DNA of 64,000 nt from an uncultured Oscillospiraceae bacterium (GCA_934597585.1 CAKTSA010000002.1:46874-110873), one strand, 5' to 3'. Shown: positions 32,900 through 41,987, counted from the stretch's first letter. Numbers and translations are program-made. Notes: generated by a model from the sequence alone, not told the origin.

Positions 32900-33772
32900 A
32901 TGATGGATACAGAGAAATGCGCGGCGCTGCTGTGCGCCCTGGATGAGGGGACGCTGGCCCGGGCGGCGGACAGGCTGGGGTATACCCCATCGGGTATCAG
33001 CCGCATGGTGGCGGCGTTGGAGGATGAGATGGGCTTTCCCCTGCTGCACCGGGGGCGAGGGGGAGTCACCGCCACGGCGGAGTGCCAGGCGCTGCTGCCG
33101 GCGCTGCGGCAGATGGTCTATCAGGCGGAGAGCCGCCGCCAGACGGCGGCGGCCCTGCGGGGGCTGGAGCAGGGCCGCGTCACCGTGGGAGCCAACTACC
33201 GGTACTATGCCCGGCAGCTGGCCCATCTGATGGCCCGGTTCCGGGAGAGGCACCCAGGCATCCAGTTCCAGACCATCGAGGGCACCAGCACCGCGCTGGC
33301 GGAGGCCCTGCGGGAGCACCGGGCGGACCTGTGCGTCATCAGCCGTCGGGACGGGCCCCACCAGTGGCTGCCCCTGCGGCGGGACGAAATGATGGTGATG
33401 CTGTCGCCGGATCACCCGCTGGCAAGGGGGCGGTCCGTGCCCATCCAAAAGCTGGAGACCGAGAGCTATGTAGAGATCTTCCCAGGGCGGGAGACGGACA
33501 ACTCCCGCATTCTGGTGGAAAACGGCGTCTGCCCTGGCAACCGGTTTGCCGGGGTGGAGGATGATTTTTCCGCCATGGCCATGGTGGAGGCGGGGCTGGG
33601 CATCGCCCTGGTGAACGGGCTGATCGCCGGGACGCTGCTGGGCAACGTGGTGTTCCGGCCGCTGGAGCCGGCCCAATACGTGGAGATCGGCATCGCCACC
33701 CCGCCGGAGGACACCATGTCCCCCGCCGCGAGACGGTTTTTGGGGTTTGTGCGGGAGAATATGGAGGGGTGA
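32900..33772 (+). CDS. LysR-family transcriptional regulator
   Basis: The 290-residue regulator has an N-terminal winged helix-turn-helix (TLARAADRLGYTPSGISRMVAALEDEMGFPLLHR) and a periplasmic-binding-like effector domain from about residue 90. Two adjacent ATG codons occur (32900 and 32903); the second is better spaced from AGAGG. LysR proteins usually control divergent neighbours, so the small membrane gene and the EamA-glycerate kinase-DUF362 group across the 220-bp gap are the likely targets. Helix 3 (TPSGISRM) differs slightly from the usual TQPAVS form. Confidence 0.92.
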   Translation: MMDTEKCAALLCALDEGTLARAADRLGYTPSGISRMVAALEDEMGFPLLHRGRGGVTATAECQALLPALRQMVYQAESRRQTAAALRGLEQGRVTVGANYRYYARQLAHLMARFRERHPGIQFQTIEGTSTALAEALREHRADLCVISRRDGPHQWLPLRRDEMMVMLSPDHPLARGRSVPIQKLETESYVEIFPGRETDNSRILVENGVCPGNRFAGVEDDFSAMAMVEAGLGIALVNGLIAGTLLGNVVFRPLEPAQYVEIGIATPPEDTMSPAARRFLGFVRENMEG

Positions 33773-33775
33773 AGG

Positions 33776-34615
33776 GGAGGTTTTCGCCCTCCGGGGCGAC
33801 CTACTTTTGAACTGTTGCGGTGCCCAAAATTTCTGCGCTGCCTTACGGCGGGCGCTTGAAATTTTGACCGCTGCCACTCGCTCACCTCGCTGTATCCGCC
33901 ACCGGCGGCGCTCGGATCGCTCCCTACAGTGACAAAAGTAGGCAAAAGCACCGGAAGGAACCTCCGGTTCCTTCACCTCCCAGCGCGCTATACGTGGTAC
34001 AAAATTGTCATTGCGTACCGCACGATCACGCAGGATTTTCTTTTTCGATTCGTAAAGGGATCGTCTCATCACCAGCGCCGCTGCCGCTGACCGGTGCGGA
34101 GAAGATATCTTTGCGTCTACCGTGCGGGCCGATGTGGGCATCGGCCCCTACGGAATTTTGCTGTACCCGTTCGTAGGGGGCGGCGTCCCCGACGCCCCGC
34201 CGTACAACGATTCATTTTCTACCGTTGCACCGCATCAGCGGCAGCGGCGCAGAAAGGACAGACGATACGTCATACGATACGAAATCAAATATCCCCCGCA
34301 AACGCGTGGTAAACGGTCACAAATCCGTAGTGAGAACAGCGTGCAGGAAGTCTTGAAACCTGGGTTTCAAGCTGTCTTTTTGGGGAGCGATCCGAGCGCC
34401 GCCGGTGGCGGATACAGCGGGGAAAGCGGCGCTGCGCTGCCAGCGGCAGATAAAGCAAGCCGCTTTCAAGGCAGTGCCCCGTCCGGCGAACACGTGAGTG
34501 GCCGCTGGATGGATGGCACAACGAGGGCAATTGCAGCGCAGAAATTTTGGGCACCGCAACAGGAAATTGCCGCCACGGGCAAAAGTACCTCGTGGCCGAA
34601 GCCACGAAACTCCCC
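33776..34615. repeat. R3 long mosaic palindrome, copy A (about 840 bp)
   Basis: The left part has GCGACCTACTTTTG and, after an insert, GTGACAAAAGTAGGCAAAAG and ACCGGAAGGAACCTCCGGTT. A centre is bounded by the 14-bp inverted repeat GCGCCGCTGCCGCT (34075-34088) and its complement (34237-34250); it encloses R1 units at 34124-34202. The right part has CAAACGCGTGGTAAACGG, CTTGAAACCTGGGTTTCAAG, and AAAAGTACCTCGTGGCCGAAG. Two inserts (from about 33807 and from about 34382) are inverted copies of one module: 33889-33925 matches 34383-34419 and about 29 bp ending at 33842 match 34533-34563. No gene in 33773-34647 is supported. Confidence 0.75.
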
Positions 34616-34647
34616 TATGAGAAAACCAATATTTATAAGAATCCCAT

Positions 34648-34706
34648 TTGACAGGGCAATATAAGGTTGCTATACTGCAATATCATAGCAAAAAATTGCG
34701 ATATCA
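34648..34706 (+). promoter_or_regulatory. Promoter with triple 21-bp-spaced operator repeats
   Basis: TTGACA (34648-34653), a 17-bp spacer and TATACT (34671-34676) form a near-consensus promoter. Three 10-bp direct repeats overlap it: GGCAATATAA (34655-34664), TGCAATATCA (34676-34685) and TGCGATATCA (34697-34706). Their starts are exactly 21 bp apart, two helical turns, on one face of the DNA, which strongly suggests an operator for a dedicated regulator. Confidence 0.72.
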
Positions 34707-34757
34707 CCACAAAATCACCATCCGTAGGCCCGAATCGGGCGGGAAGGGGGACTATAT

Positions 34758-37700
34758 ATGACCCATAAGGCTATTTTTCGCCAGCATTGGAGCGAGGCGT
34801 TCCGGGAAGTTGCCTTTCGCGGGCGGCTGCACGATCCCGCTATGGCGGAGCGCTGGGCGGGCCAGCGGTTCGTGGAGGGGCTGCTGCCGGTAAGGCAGCG
34901 GGTGCACTGCGTCCGGCTGATCCAGGCGGCGGCGGAGGCTATGGCGGACATCCCGGCGCCGGAGGGCGGCTGGGCGGACTATGTGCTGAACAACGCCACA
35001 GCGCGGCTGTACCCCCAGCACCGGCGGGAGGCCACGGAGCAGCAGGAGGATTTTGCCCTGTGCTGCCTGCTGGGGATGCAGCAGCTGCTGGCGGAGGAGC
35101 GGCGGGCGCTGCCCTTTGACTGGCATATCGACTTCGCCTTCTGCACCGACGAGGAGGCGGCGGGCAGCGCCCTCTATCCGCGGTTTCTGCAGATGTGGCG
35201 GGAGGACTTTGTCTATGAGCTGCTGCGGCTGAGCGGCGAGCTGACGCCCTTCAGCACCCTGCAGCACATTGCCATGGTGCACCATGTGGCCATGACGGCG
35301 GGGCGGGCCCTGCGCCGCAGCGGCGGCGCGGTGGACCTGGCGCTGACCTCGGCGGCGGCAGCGGGACACGACATCGGCAAATTCGGGTGCATGCCCGGAG
35401 AGCGGGTGCCCTATCTCCACTACTACTACACGGACCAGTGGCTGACCCGGTCGGGGCTGCCCCAGGTGGGGCAGGTGGCCGGCAACCACTCCACATGGGA
35501 TCTGGAGCTGGCCAACCTGTCGGTGGAGTCCATGCTGCTGATCTACGCCGACTTCCGCTCCAAGCAGCGGCGGGAGGCGGACGGCCGGGAGACGGCGGCG
35601 CTGTACACCCTGAAGGACGCCTTTGAGGTGATCCTCAGCAAGCTGGACAACGTGGACGCGGCCAAGAAGCGGCGGTATGAGTACGTATACCGGAAGCTGC
35701 GGGACTTTGAGGACTATCTGACCGCCAACGGGGTGGACGTGACGCTGCGGGGACGGGACACCGATCCCCTTCCCCAGCGGGACATCGCGCTGATGGGGCC
35801 GGAGGAATACTACGGCGCCTTCTGCCGGATGGCGGTGGAGCACAACCTGAACATGATGCGCAGGCTCAGCCACGAGGGGCTGTTTTCCGACCTGCTGGAG
35901 ATGGCCCGCAGTGAAAAGGACTGGACCCGGGTGCGGACATATCTGTGCGTGCTGGAGGACTACTTCACGTATCTGTCCACCAACCAGAAGATCCAGACGG
36001 TGTACTTCCTCTATGAGCTGCTGCTGCACCCGGAGGGGGACATCCGCCGTCAGGCGGCGGCGCTGATGGGCCGGGTGATGGCCAAGTTCAGCCTGCGGTA
36101 CAAGAAGGAGCTGCCCTCCTCCGCCCCCCAGGCGGCGGTGGAGCAGACCCAGTTCGCCCTGTGGGCCCAGTATCTGAACCTGCTGTTTTATCCCGACCAC
36201 AAGCTGACGCCCCAGCAGACCAGCCACATCCGGTTTACCGCCAAGCTGGTGGTGTCCGCCACGCTGGAGAACTGCGACCCCCAGGAGACGGGGCGGTTTC
36301 TGGCGGTGCTGCTGGCCCACTATCAGTCGGCCCGGGTGGTGGACGAGGGGGCGGCGCTGGCGCTGACGGACACGCTGTGCTATCTGCCGCTGAAGCTGCT
36401 GACGGAGGAGCAGGCGGGCCAGGTGGCGGCCTTCGCCCTGGCCCAGTGCCATGGGAGGACGCCGTCCCTGCAGGCGGCGGCGCTGCAGTTCTTCTTCCGG
36501 GCCAGCCAGACCATGCCCAATTCCCGACCTCTCTGCGCCGCGCTGGAGCAGCTGCGGCAGGAAAAGCTGGTGCTGACGCTGCCGTCGCTGCGGTACCGGT
36601 ACGCCCGGGTGTGCGGCGTGTCGGCGGAGGAGGCGGTGCGGGCCTTGCGGGAAGAGGAGGTATCCGACATCCTGCTGGACAACCTGAAGACCGCCACTCC
36701 GTGGATGATCAAGGTGGTGAACGTGGAGCTTCTGTCCCGGTACGCCGCCTGCGGACTGGGCAGCGGCATGCAGATCGCCGCCCACTTCGCCAACCTGATC
36801 CGGGTCAGCGAGGCGGTGGTGGTACGCCAGCGGGCGGGCCGGGCATTGCTGGGCATCGCGCCCCGGCTCACCAGCGAGCAGCGCAACGAGATCGCGGTGG
36901 AGCTGGCCAAGGCGCTGGAATCGGGACACTATGAATTTTCCAAATATATTCCCCAGTATCTGGGGGCCTTCATGCTGTGGCTGCCGCCGGCGGAGCTGGA
37001 CGAGGTCATCGACTATCTGGCGGAGCTTTTGAGCCATTCGGCGGACAGTGTGGCGGCGTCGGCACTGGACACGGTGGGCTTCGCGCTGGAGAACTACCGC
37101 ACGTATCCCCAGCGGTTCCCGGAGGAAGAGACGGTGTGGGACGCCAGGCGGCGCCGGTTGGCGGGACTGCTGCTGAAGGGGATGGCCTCCTACCGGGAGG
37201 CGGTACAGCAGGAGGCCATGTATGTGCTGGGGGACACGCTGTTCTCCTCGCCCCGGTTCCCGGACGAACGGAGGGCGTGGCTGTTTACCCTGTGCGCCCA
37301 CAAGCTGCTGTTTTTGATCCACGAGAATCAGGGGGGCGGACTGAACGATCTGTACTGCTCGGCGGCACTGTACCGGATGTATCAGTTCATCGTGCGGTAT
37401 GAGACGGACAACGGGCCCTTCCGGTTCACCCAGCGGCGGAAGGTAGCCTTCTTCCCCGGAACCTTCGATCCCTTCACGCTGTCACACAAGGCGCTGGCGT
37501 GTACCATCCGGGACATGGGGTACGAGGTATTTCTGGCGGTGGACGAGTTCTCCTGGTCGAAAAAGACCCAGCCCAGCCTGATCCGGCGGCGGATCGCCTC
37601 TATGTCGGTGGCGGATGAGTTCCATGTGCATCTGTTCCCCTACAACATCCCCGTCAACATCGCCAATCCCGATGACCTGCGGCGGCTGAAGGAGATGTTT

Positions 37701-39509
37701 GCCGGACGGGAGCTGTATCTCATCGTGGGGTCCGACGTGATCCACGGGGCGTCCTCCTATAAGGCGGCGCCCAGTCCCGACTCCGTCCACAGCATGAACC
37801 ACATCGTGTTCCGGCGGGTCTCCGCCCTGCACGGGGAGGAGAAGGACGTGGAGGCGGATGTGGGGATGATCACCGGAAAGGTGGTGCAGCTGCAGCTGCC
37901 CTCCCAGCTGGAGGACATCAGCTCCACCCGGATCCGGGAGAACATCGACATGAACCGGGATATCTCCCACCTGATCGATCCGGTGGTGCAGGAGTATATC
38001 TATCAGCGGGGGCTCTATCTGCGGGAGCCCCAGTATAAGCCGCTGCTGTCGCCGGGTACGCTGCACTTTGCCGAGGCGGAGGGCGGTGACGCGCTGCTGA
38101 CCCAGCTCCAGCAGGTGCTGGGGATGCCCGCCGCCGCGGCGGAGGGCGTCCGGCGGCGGGGCGAGCGGATCATGACGCTGCACAGCGGCAGCGAGCTGCT
38201 GGCGGCGGCGGCCTTTGACCAGCGGCGGACCCGGGAGCTGCTGGCGCTGCTGGGGGATCCGGTGCGGGTCAACGAGGTGCGCAGCGCCGCCTCCGGCAAG
38301 CTGCTGTGTGTCACAGGACTGTACGGGCGGGACGACGAGTCCATGCAGCTGCTGCTGACGCAGCTGTTCGCCCAGGCCATGGAGCAGGACTGCCTGTGGG
38401 CGCTGTTTGCGGCGCTGGATGCGCCGGCGGCGCCCATGGCGGAGGATCTGCTGCGGCAGCAGGGGCTGCGGCCGGTGCGCAGCGGAGATCCCACGCTGCT
38501 GCTGGCGGACATGAGCGCCCCGGTGGTATTTTTGCAGAATGTGGAGACGGCCATCAAGCCGCCCTTCAGCGGCGACGAGACGGTGCTGGCGGCCATCCGG
38601 CAGGCACGGCGGCGGTTCAAGCTGGGGCTGGTGGCGCTGTATCCGGGGCGGCTGATCTTTACCATCTCCTCCCAGCTGGTGCTGCACCGGCTGGTGGAGA
38701 AGATCACGGCGCTGAACGGCGTGCCCATGACGCCGACGCAGCCCCGGGTGCTGGGGCCGTATATGTGCGTGCCCTTCGGAAAGCTGCTGCGGCGGGCAGC
38801 CATCCCCAACACGGTGACCAAAACCGTCCACACCGACAAGGTGTTTGCCGCCGACCGGCGGACGCAGCACATCGAGGCCTTTCCCGGCTATGCGCCGCTG
38901 GCGGATCAGATGCGGGTGGTGCACTCCTTCCGGCGGCCGGTGATTTTGGTGGACGACCAGCTGCACACGGGGCGGCGCATCGGCGTGCTGGACCCGCTGG
39001 CAAGAGAGCAGCAGGTGGACATCAAGGAGGTGCTGGTGGGCATTCTGTCCGGCCAGGGCCGGGATCTGGCCCAGCAGCTGGGCCGGGAGGTGGACTATGT
39101 GTACTTCGTGCCCAATCTACGGGCATGGTATGTGGAGTCCACGCTGTATCCCTTCATCGGCGGGGACACGGTGGAGCACGCGGACATGGAGCGCGCAGGA
39201 CTGCAGCCGTCGGTGAACCTGATCCTGCCCTACGTGTATCCGGAGCATCTGCGCCAGTGCGGGGCGGATGCGGCCTATACCTTCTCCCGCACCTGCATTG
39301 AGAACACGCTGTATATCATCGAGGCGCTGGAGACCGCCTATCGCCGGGTATATGCCCGGAATCTGACGCTGCGGCGGCTCAGCGAGGCGGTGGTGCTGCC
39401 GCTGTGTCCCGACAAGGGGCGGATGCAGTACTGCGCCGACGGCGCGGTGTCCGACTATCTGCGGGACGATCTGGAGACGCTGCGGCGGCTGGAGAACCTG
39501 TTCCGGTAA
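34758..39509 (+). CDS. 1583-aa HD / helical repeat / NadD-like / GNAT-like / PRTase-like protein
   Basis: Several domains can be seen. An HD phosphohydrolase spans about residues 160-260 (H175-H176, H204-D205 in AGHDIGKFG, H244 in GNHSTWD). A long all-helical, HEAT-like region covers 280-890. An adenylyl/cytidylyltransferase of the NadD/CTP_transf_like type covers about 893-1085, with GTFDPFTLSH at 901-910 and SSTRIRE at 1055-1061; the usual HxGH is TLSH here. A possible GNAT fold lies near 1130-1240. A phosphoribosyltransferase-like domain lies at about 1370-1480, with ILVDDQLHTGRR at 1396-1407. The overall reaction is unknown; hydrolysis or salvage plus resynthesis of a nucleotide or dinucleotide cofactor is a reasonable inference. 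Confidence 0.85.
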   Translation: MTHKAIFRQHWSEAFREVAFRGRLHDPAMAERWAGQRFVEGLLPVRQRVHCVRLIQAAAEAMADIPAPEGGWADYVLNNATARLYPQHRREATEQQEDFALCCLLGMQQLLAEERRALPFDWHIDFAFCTDEEAAGSALYPRFLQMWREDFVYELLRLSGELTPFSTLQHIAMVHHVAMTAGRALRRSGGAVDLALTSAAAAGHDIGKFGCMPGERVPYLHYYYTDQWLTRSGLPQVGQVAGNHSTWDLELANLSVESMLLIYADFRSKQRREADGRETAALYTLKDAFEVILSKLDNVDAAKKRRYEYVYRKLRDFEDYLTANGVDVTLRGRDTDPLPQRDIALMGPEEYYGAFCRMAVEHNLNMMRRLSHEGLFSDLLEMARSEKDWTRVRTYLCVLEDYFTYLSTNQKIQTVYFLYELLLHPEGDIRRQAAALMGRVMAKFSLRYKKELPSSAPQAAVEQTQFALWAQYLNLLFYPDHKLTPQQTSHIRFTAKLVVSATLENCDPQETGRFLAVLLAHYQSARVVDEGAALALTDTLCYLPLKLLTEEQAGQVAAFALAQCHGRTPSLQAAALQFFFRASQTMPNSRPLCAALEQLRQEKLVLTLPSLRYRYARVCGVSAEEAVRALREEEVSDILLDNLKTATPWMIKVVNVELLSRYAACGLGSGMQIAAHFANLIRVSEAVVVRQRAGRALLGIAPRLTSEQRNEIAVELAKALESGHYEFSKYIPQYLGAFMLWLPPAELDEVIDYLAELLSHSADSVAASALDTVGFALENYRTYPQRFPEEETVWDARRRRLAGLLLKGMASYREAVQQEAMYVLGDTLFSSPRFPDERRAWLFTLCAHKLLFLIHENQGGGLNDLYCSAALYRMYQFIVRYETDNGPFRFTQRRKVAFFPGTFDPFTLSHKALACTIRDMGYEVFLAVDEFSWSKKTQPSLIRRRIASMSVADEFHVHLFPYNIPVNIANPDDLRRLKEMFAGRELYLIVGSDVIHGASSYKAAPSPDSVHSMNHIVFRRVSALHGEEKDVEADVGMITGKVVQLQLPSQLEDISSTRIRENIDMNRDISHLIDPVVQEYIYQRGLYLREPQYKPLLSPGTLHFAEAEGGDALLTQLQQVLGMPAAAAEGVRRRGERIMTLHSGSELLAAAAFDQRRTRELLALLGDPVRVNEVRSAASGKLLCVTGLYGRDDESMQLLLTQLFAQAMEQDCLWALFAALDAPAAPMAEDLLRQQGLRPVRSGDPTLLLADMSAPVVFLQNVETAIKPPFSGDETVLAAIRQARRRFKLGLVALYPGRLIFTISSQLVLHRLVEKITALNGVPMTPTQPRVLGPYMCVPFGKLLRRAAIPNTVTKTVHTDKVFAADRRTQHIEAFPGYAPLADQMRVVHSFRRPVILVDDQLHTGRRIGVLDPLAREQQVDIKEVLVGILSGQGRDLAQQLGREVDYVYFVPNLRAWYVESTLYPFIGGDTVEHADMERAGLQPSVNLILPYVYPEHLRQCGADAAYTFSRTCIENTLYIIEALETAYRRVYARNLTLRRLSEAVVLPLCPDKGRMQYCADGAVSDYLRDDLETLRRLENLFR

Positions 39510-39522
39510 AAAGGAGGAGCCT

Positions 39523-40758
39523 ATGTATCAATACGAGGAAAAGGGACAGTATTTCGTGTCCTGCGAACCCCTGCCCCTGCCCCTGCCGGCGGCGGAGCGG
39601 GCGGAGGGGCAGCCGGTGTTTCTGTTCCGTCGGGGGCCCGAGAGCGGGCGGGCGGCGTTTTCCGCCGCGGCCCTTTCCCAGCTGACGGCGGTGGGAGAGG
39701 ATGTGTCCTGGCTGGACAGCCGGCGCATCGCCGTGACCCAGGCGCCGCCCATCGAGGCGGCGGAGTGGGTGGCCAACGGCCTGCGGGCGGTGAACTTCGA
39801 TCACCCCCGCTGGCGGGAGATGGCGGCATGGCGGCCCAAGGCGGGCAAGAAGCGGGTCCACATCCTGGCCATCGGCGACGTGGGCAGCACCATTGCCATG
39901 GGGCTGAAGCTGCTGGGGGGCGACACGGTGTCGGCCATCGGCATCTGCGATATCAACGAAGCTACCGCCAAGCGCTGGGAGTTCGAGCTGAATCAGGTGA
40001 CGCTGCCATGGCAGTACGACGCCATGCCGGCGGTGGAGATCGTGACGCAGGAGAAGCTGTTCGACTGCGACGCGTTCCTGTTCGTGGCGTCCAAGGGCAT
40101 CCCCGCCGTGGGCAGCGGCGTGAAAGACGTGCGGATGGCCCAGTTTGAGGCCAACCGGGGGCTGGTGGAGCTATATGCCCGCAAGGCCCGGGAGGCCCGG
40201 TTCCGGGGGCTGTTCTGCGTGATCTCCGATCCGGTGGATCCTCTGGCCCGGGCGGCGCTGCTGGCCTCTAACCGGGACGAAAGCGGCGCGTACGACGGCA
40301 TGGGTCTGCTGCCCCAGCAGGTGCAGGGGTACGGCCTGGGGGTGATGAACGCCCGGGCGGCCTACTACGCCAGGCAGGACGAGCGGTTCGCCGCCTTCCT
40401 GACGGAGGGGCGGGCCTTCGGGCCCCACGGCAGCGGGCTGGTGATCGCCAACTCCATCGAGCACTACGACGACGCCCTGTCCCGGGAATTGACCGAGCTG
40501 GCCCTGACGGCCAACCTGAAGATGCGGGAGCTGGGCTTCAAGCCCTATGTGGCGCCGGCGCTGTCCTCCGCGGCCATCAGCGTACTGCTGACGCTGCGGG
40601 GGGAGTGGCACTACGGCAGCGTGTGCCTGGGGGACATCTTTATGGGCGTGAAGAACCGCTATACCCCCACAGGACTGGAGACGGAGGACATCCCCCTGCC
40701 GGACGGGCTGTTTGCCCGGCTGACGGAGACCCAGGATATCCTGCGGAAGATCATTTGA
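39523..40758 (+). CDS. Lactate/malate dehydrogenase-like protein in the HD-NadD operon
   Basis: The 411-residue protein has about 110 residues of unfamiliar N-terminus. A Rossmann domain (HILAIGDVGSTIAMGLKLLGG, then IGICDIN with the NAD-binding acidic residue) and LDH/MDH-like segments follow: VRMAQFEANRGLV, VISDPVDPLARAA, GYGLGVMNARAAYYA and FGPHGSG, where the histidine could correspond to the catalytic one. It lacks the standard substrate-loop arginine pattern, so the substrate is probably not lactate or malate. AAGGAGG precedes the ATG, 13 nt after the large gene. Confidence 0.82.
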   Translation: MYQYEEKGQYFVSCEPLPLPLPAAERAEGQPVFLFRRGPESGRAAFSAAALSQLTAVGEDVSWLDSRRIAVTQAPPIEAAEWVANGLRAVNFDHPRWREMAAWRPKAGKKRVHILAIGDVGSTIAMGLKLLGGDTVSAIGICDINEATAKRWEFELNQVTLPWQYDAMPAVEIVTQEKLFDCDAFLFVASKGIPAVGSGVKDVRMAQFEANRGLVELYARKAREARFRGLFCVISDPVDPLARAALLASNRDESGAYDGMGLLPQQVQGYGLGVMNARAAYYARQDERFAAFLTEGRAFGPHGSGLVIANSIEHYDDALSRELTELALTANLKMRELGFKPYVAPALSSAAISVLLTLRGEWHYGSVCLGDIFMGVKNRYTPTGLETEDIPLPDGLFARLTETQDILRKII

Positions 40759-40774
40759 GAAGGAGGCGGAGGGA

Positions 40775-41815
40775 ATGGAGCCTTTGGTGGTCATCTGCCC
40801 GCAAATTGAGGAGAATCCCCGGCTGGCGGCGGTGCTGGACCGGGCGGTGGAGGGGCGGCCCCATGTGAAGGTCCAACGTCCGGAGGAGCTGCGGCCCATG
40901 GAGGGACGGCGGGTGCTGTTCGCCATCTCCCTGCTCCACGGCGGCGTGAATCTGGGCTGGTACGCCATGCTGGCGGCCATCCGGCAGAACAGCTGCTTCT
41001 TTGATGGCTGCCGGGGGGCGGTGCTGGTGGACGGCGACGGGGAATTATACACCAAGTCCGCTGCGCGGGAGATCGTGTTTGCCGCCAATCAGGCGGGCTG
41101 CGGCTTTATGGGCGCGCCGCTGGTGGAGGCCACGGGGTCGCTGGAGAATTTCCACATCCGGGCCATGCTGCGGCACACGGACTATCTCAGCGCCTACACG
41201 GCCTGCGCCAGGGAACTGGTGGACCGGCTGCTGGCGGACACGGCGCCGGTGCGGCAGCGGCCCCAGCTGATGGTGCTGCACGCCTCCAACCGCAAGACCT
41301 CCAACACCATCGCATTGTGGGAGCGGATGGCGCCACGGCTGGAGGGCCGGGTGGACGCCCAGGTGGTGAGCCTGCGGAACGGCACGGTGGCTGACTGCAA
41401 CGGCTGCGAGTTCCGCACCTGCCTCCACTTCGGCGAGGAGGGGCGGTGCTTCTACGGCGGCGTCATCGTGGATGAGGTATATCCCGCCATCGGCCACGCG
41501 GACGGCGTGCTGTGGCTGTGCCCCAACTACAACGACGCCCTGGCCGCCAATCTGACGGCCTGCATCAACCGGCTGACGGCGCTGTTCCGCACCACGCCCT
41601 TCTATGACAAGGACCTGTACGCCATCATCGTGTCGGGGTACTCCGGCGGCGACATCGTGGCCCAGCAGCTGATCTCGGCGTTGTGCATGAACAAGGCCTT
41701 CCGGCTGCCGCCCCGGTTCTGCATGCTGGAGACAGCCAACGACGCCGGCGCAGCGGTGAAGCTGCCGGGGATTGACGAAAGGCTGGCGGCATTTGCGGAT
41801 CATATGTTTTCATAA
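40775..41815 (+). CDS. Flavodoxin-fold / iron-sulfur flavoprotein-like oxidoreductase in the HD-NadD operon
   Basis: The 346-residue protein has an unfamiliar N-terminal half (about 1-155), then a flavodoxin-like NADPH-dependent FMN reductase domain starting at LMVLHASNRKTSNTIALW. A compact cysteine motif, DCNGCEFRTC then GRC (C-x2-C-x4-C-x8-C), recalls the 4Fe-4S site of Isf-type iron-sulfur flavoproteins. SGYSGGDIVAQQL lies in the flavin-binding region. AAGGAGG precedes the ATG, 16 nt after the dehydrogenase-like gene. It probably moves electrons for the reaction run by this operon, but its partner is unknown. Confidence 0.82.
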   Translation: MEPLVVICPQIEENPRLAAVLDRAVEGRPHVKVQRPEELRPMEGRRVLFAISLLHGGVNLGWYAMLAAIRQNSCFFDGCRGAVLVDGDGELYTKSAAREIVFAANQAGCGFMGAPLVEATGSLENFHIRAMLRHTDYLSAYTACARELVDRLLADTAPVRQRPQLMVLHASNRKTSNTIALWERMAPRLEGRVDAQVVSLRNGTVADCNGCEFRTCLHFGEEGRCFYGGVIVDEVYPAIGHADGVLWLCPNYNDALAANLTACINRLTALFRTTPFYDKDLYAIIVSGYSGGDIVAQQLISALCMNKAFRLPPRFCMLETANDAGAAVKLPGIDERLAAFADHMFS

Positions 41816-41830
41816 TCAGGCAAAATAAAA

Positions 41831-41971
41831 CGCATGGCAAAGCGTATCACCCTGTCATTGCGAGGAGTCCGTAAGGCCGACGCGGCAATCCGTTCCTTAT
41901 GGGGTACGGATTCCCACGACCAGTCTGCGGACTGGTCTCGGAATGACAGCTGTGGCAAGCTTTGCCATGCG
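41831..41971. repeat. R4 repeat (TCATTGCGAGGAG type) inside a 13-bp inverted repeat
   Basis: The core runs from CTGTCATTGCGAGGAG (41852) through GCGGCAATCCG, CGGATTCCCACGACCAG and GGAATGACAG (to 41949). The outer arms CGCATGGCAAAGC (41831-41843) and GCTTTGCCATGCG (41959-41971) are a perfect 13-bp inverted pair. It lies between convergent genes and may end transcription. A second core copy lies at 60440-60560. Confidence 0.75.
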
Positions 41972-41987
41972 CATTTTTATGTACTTT

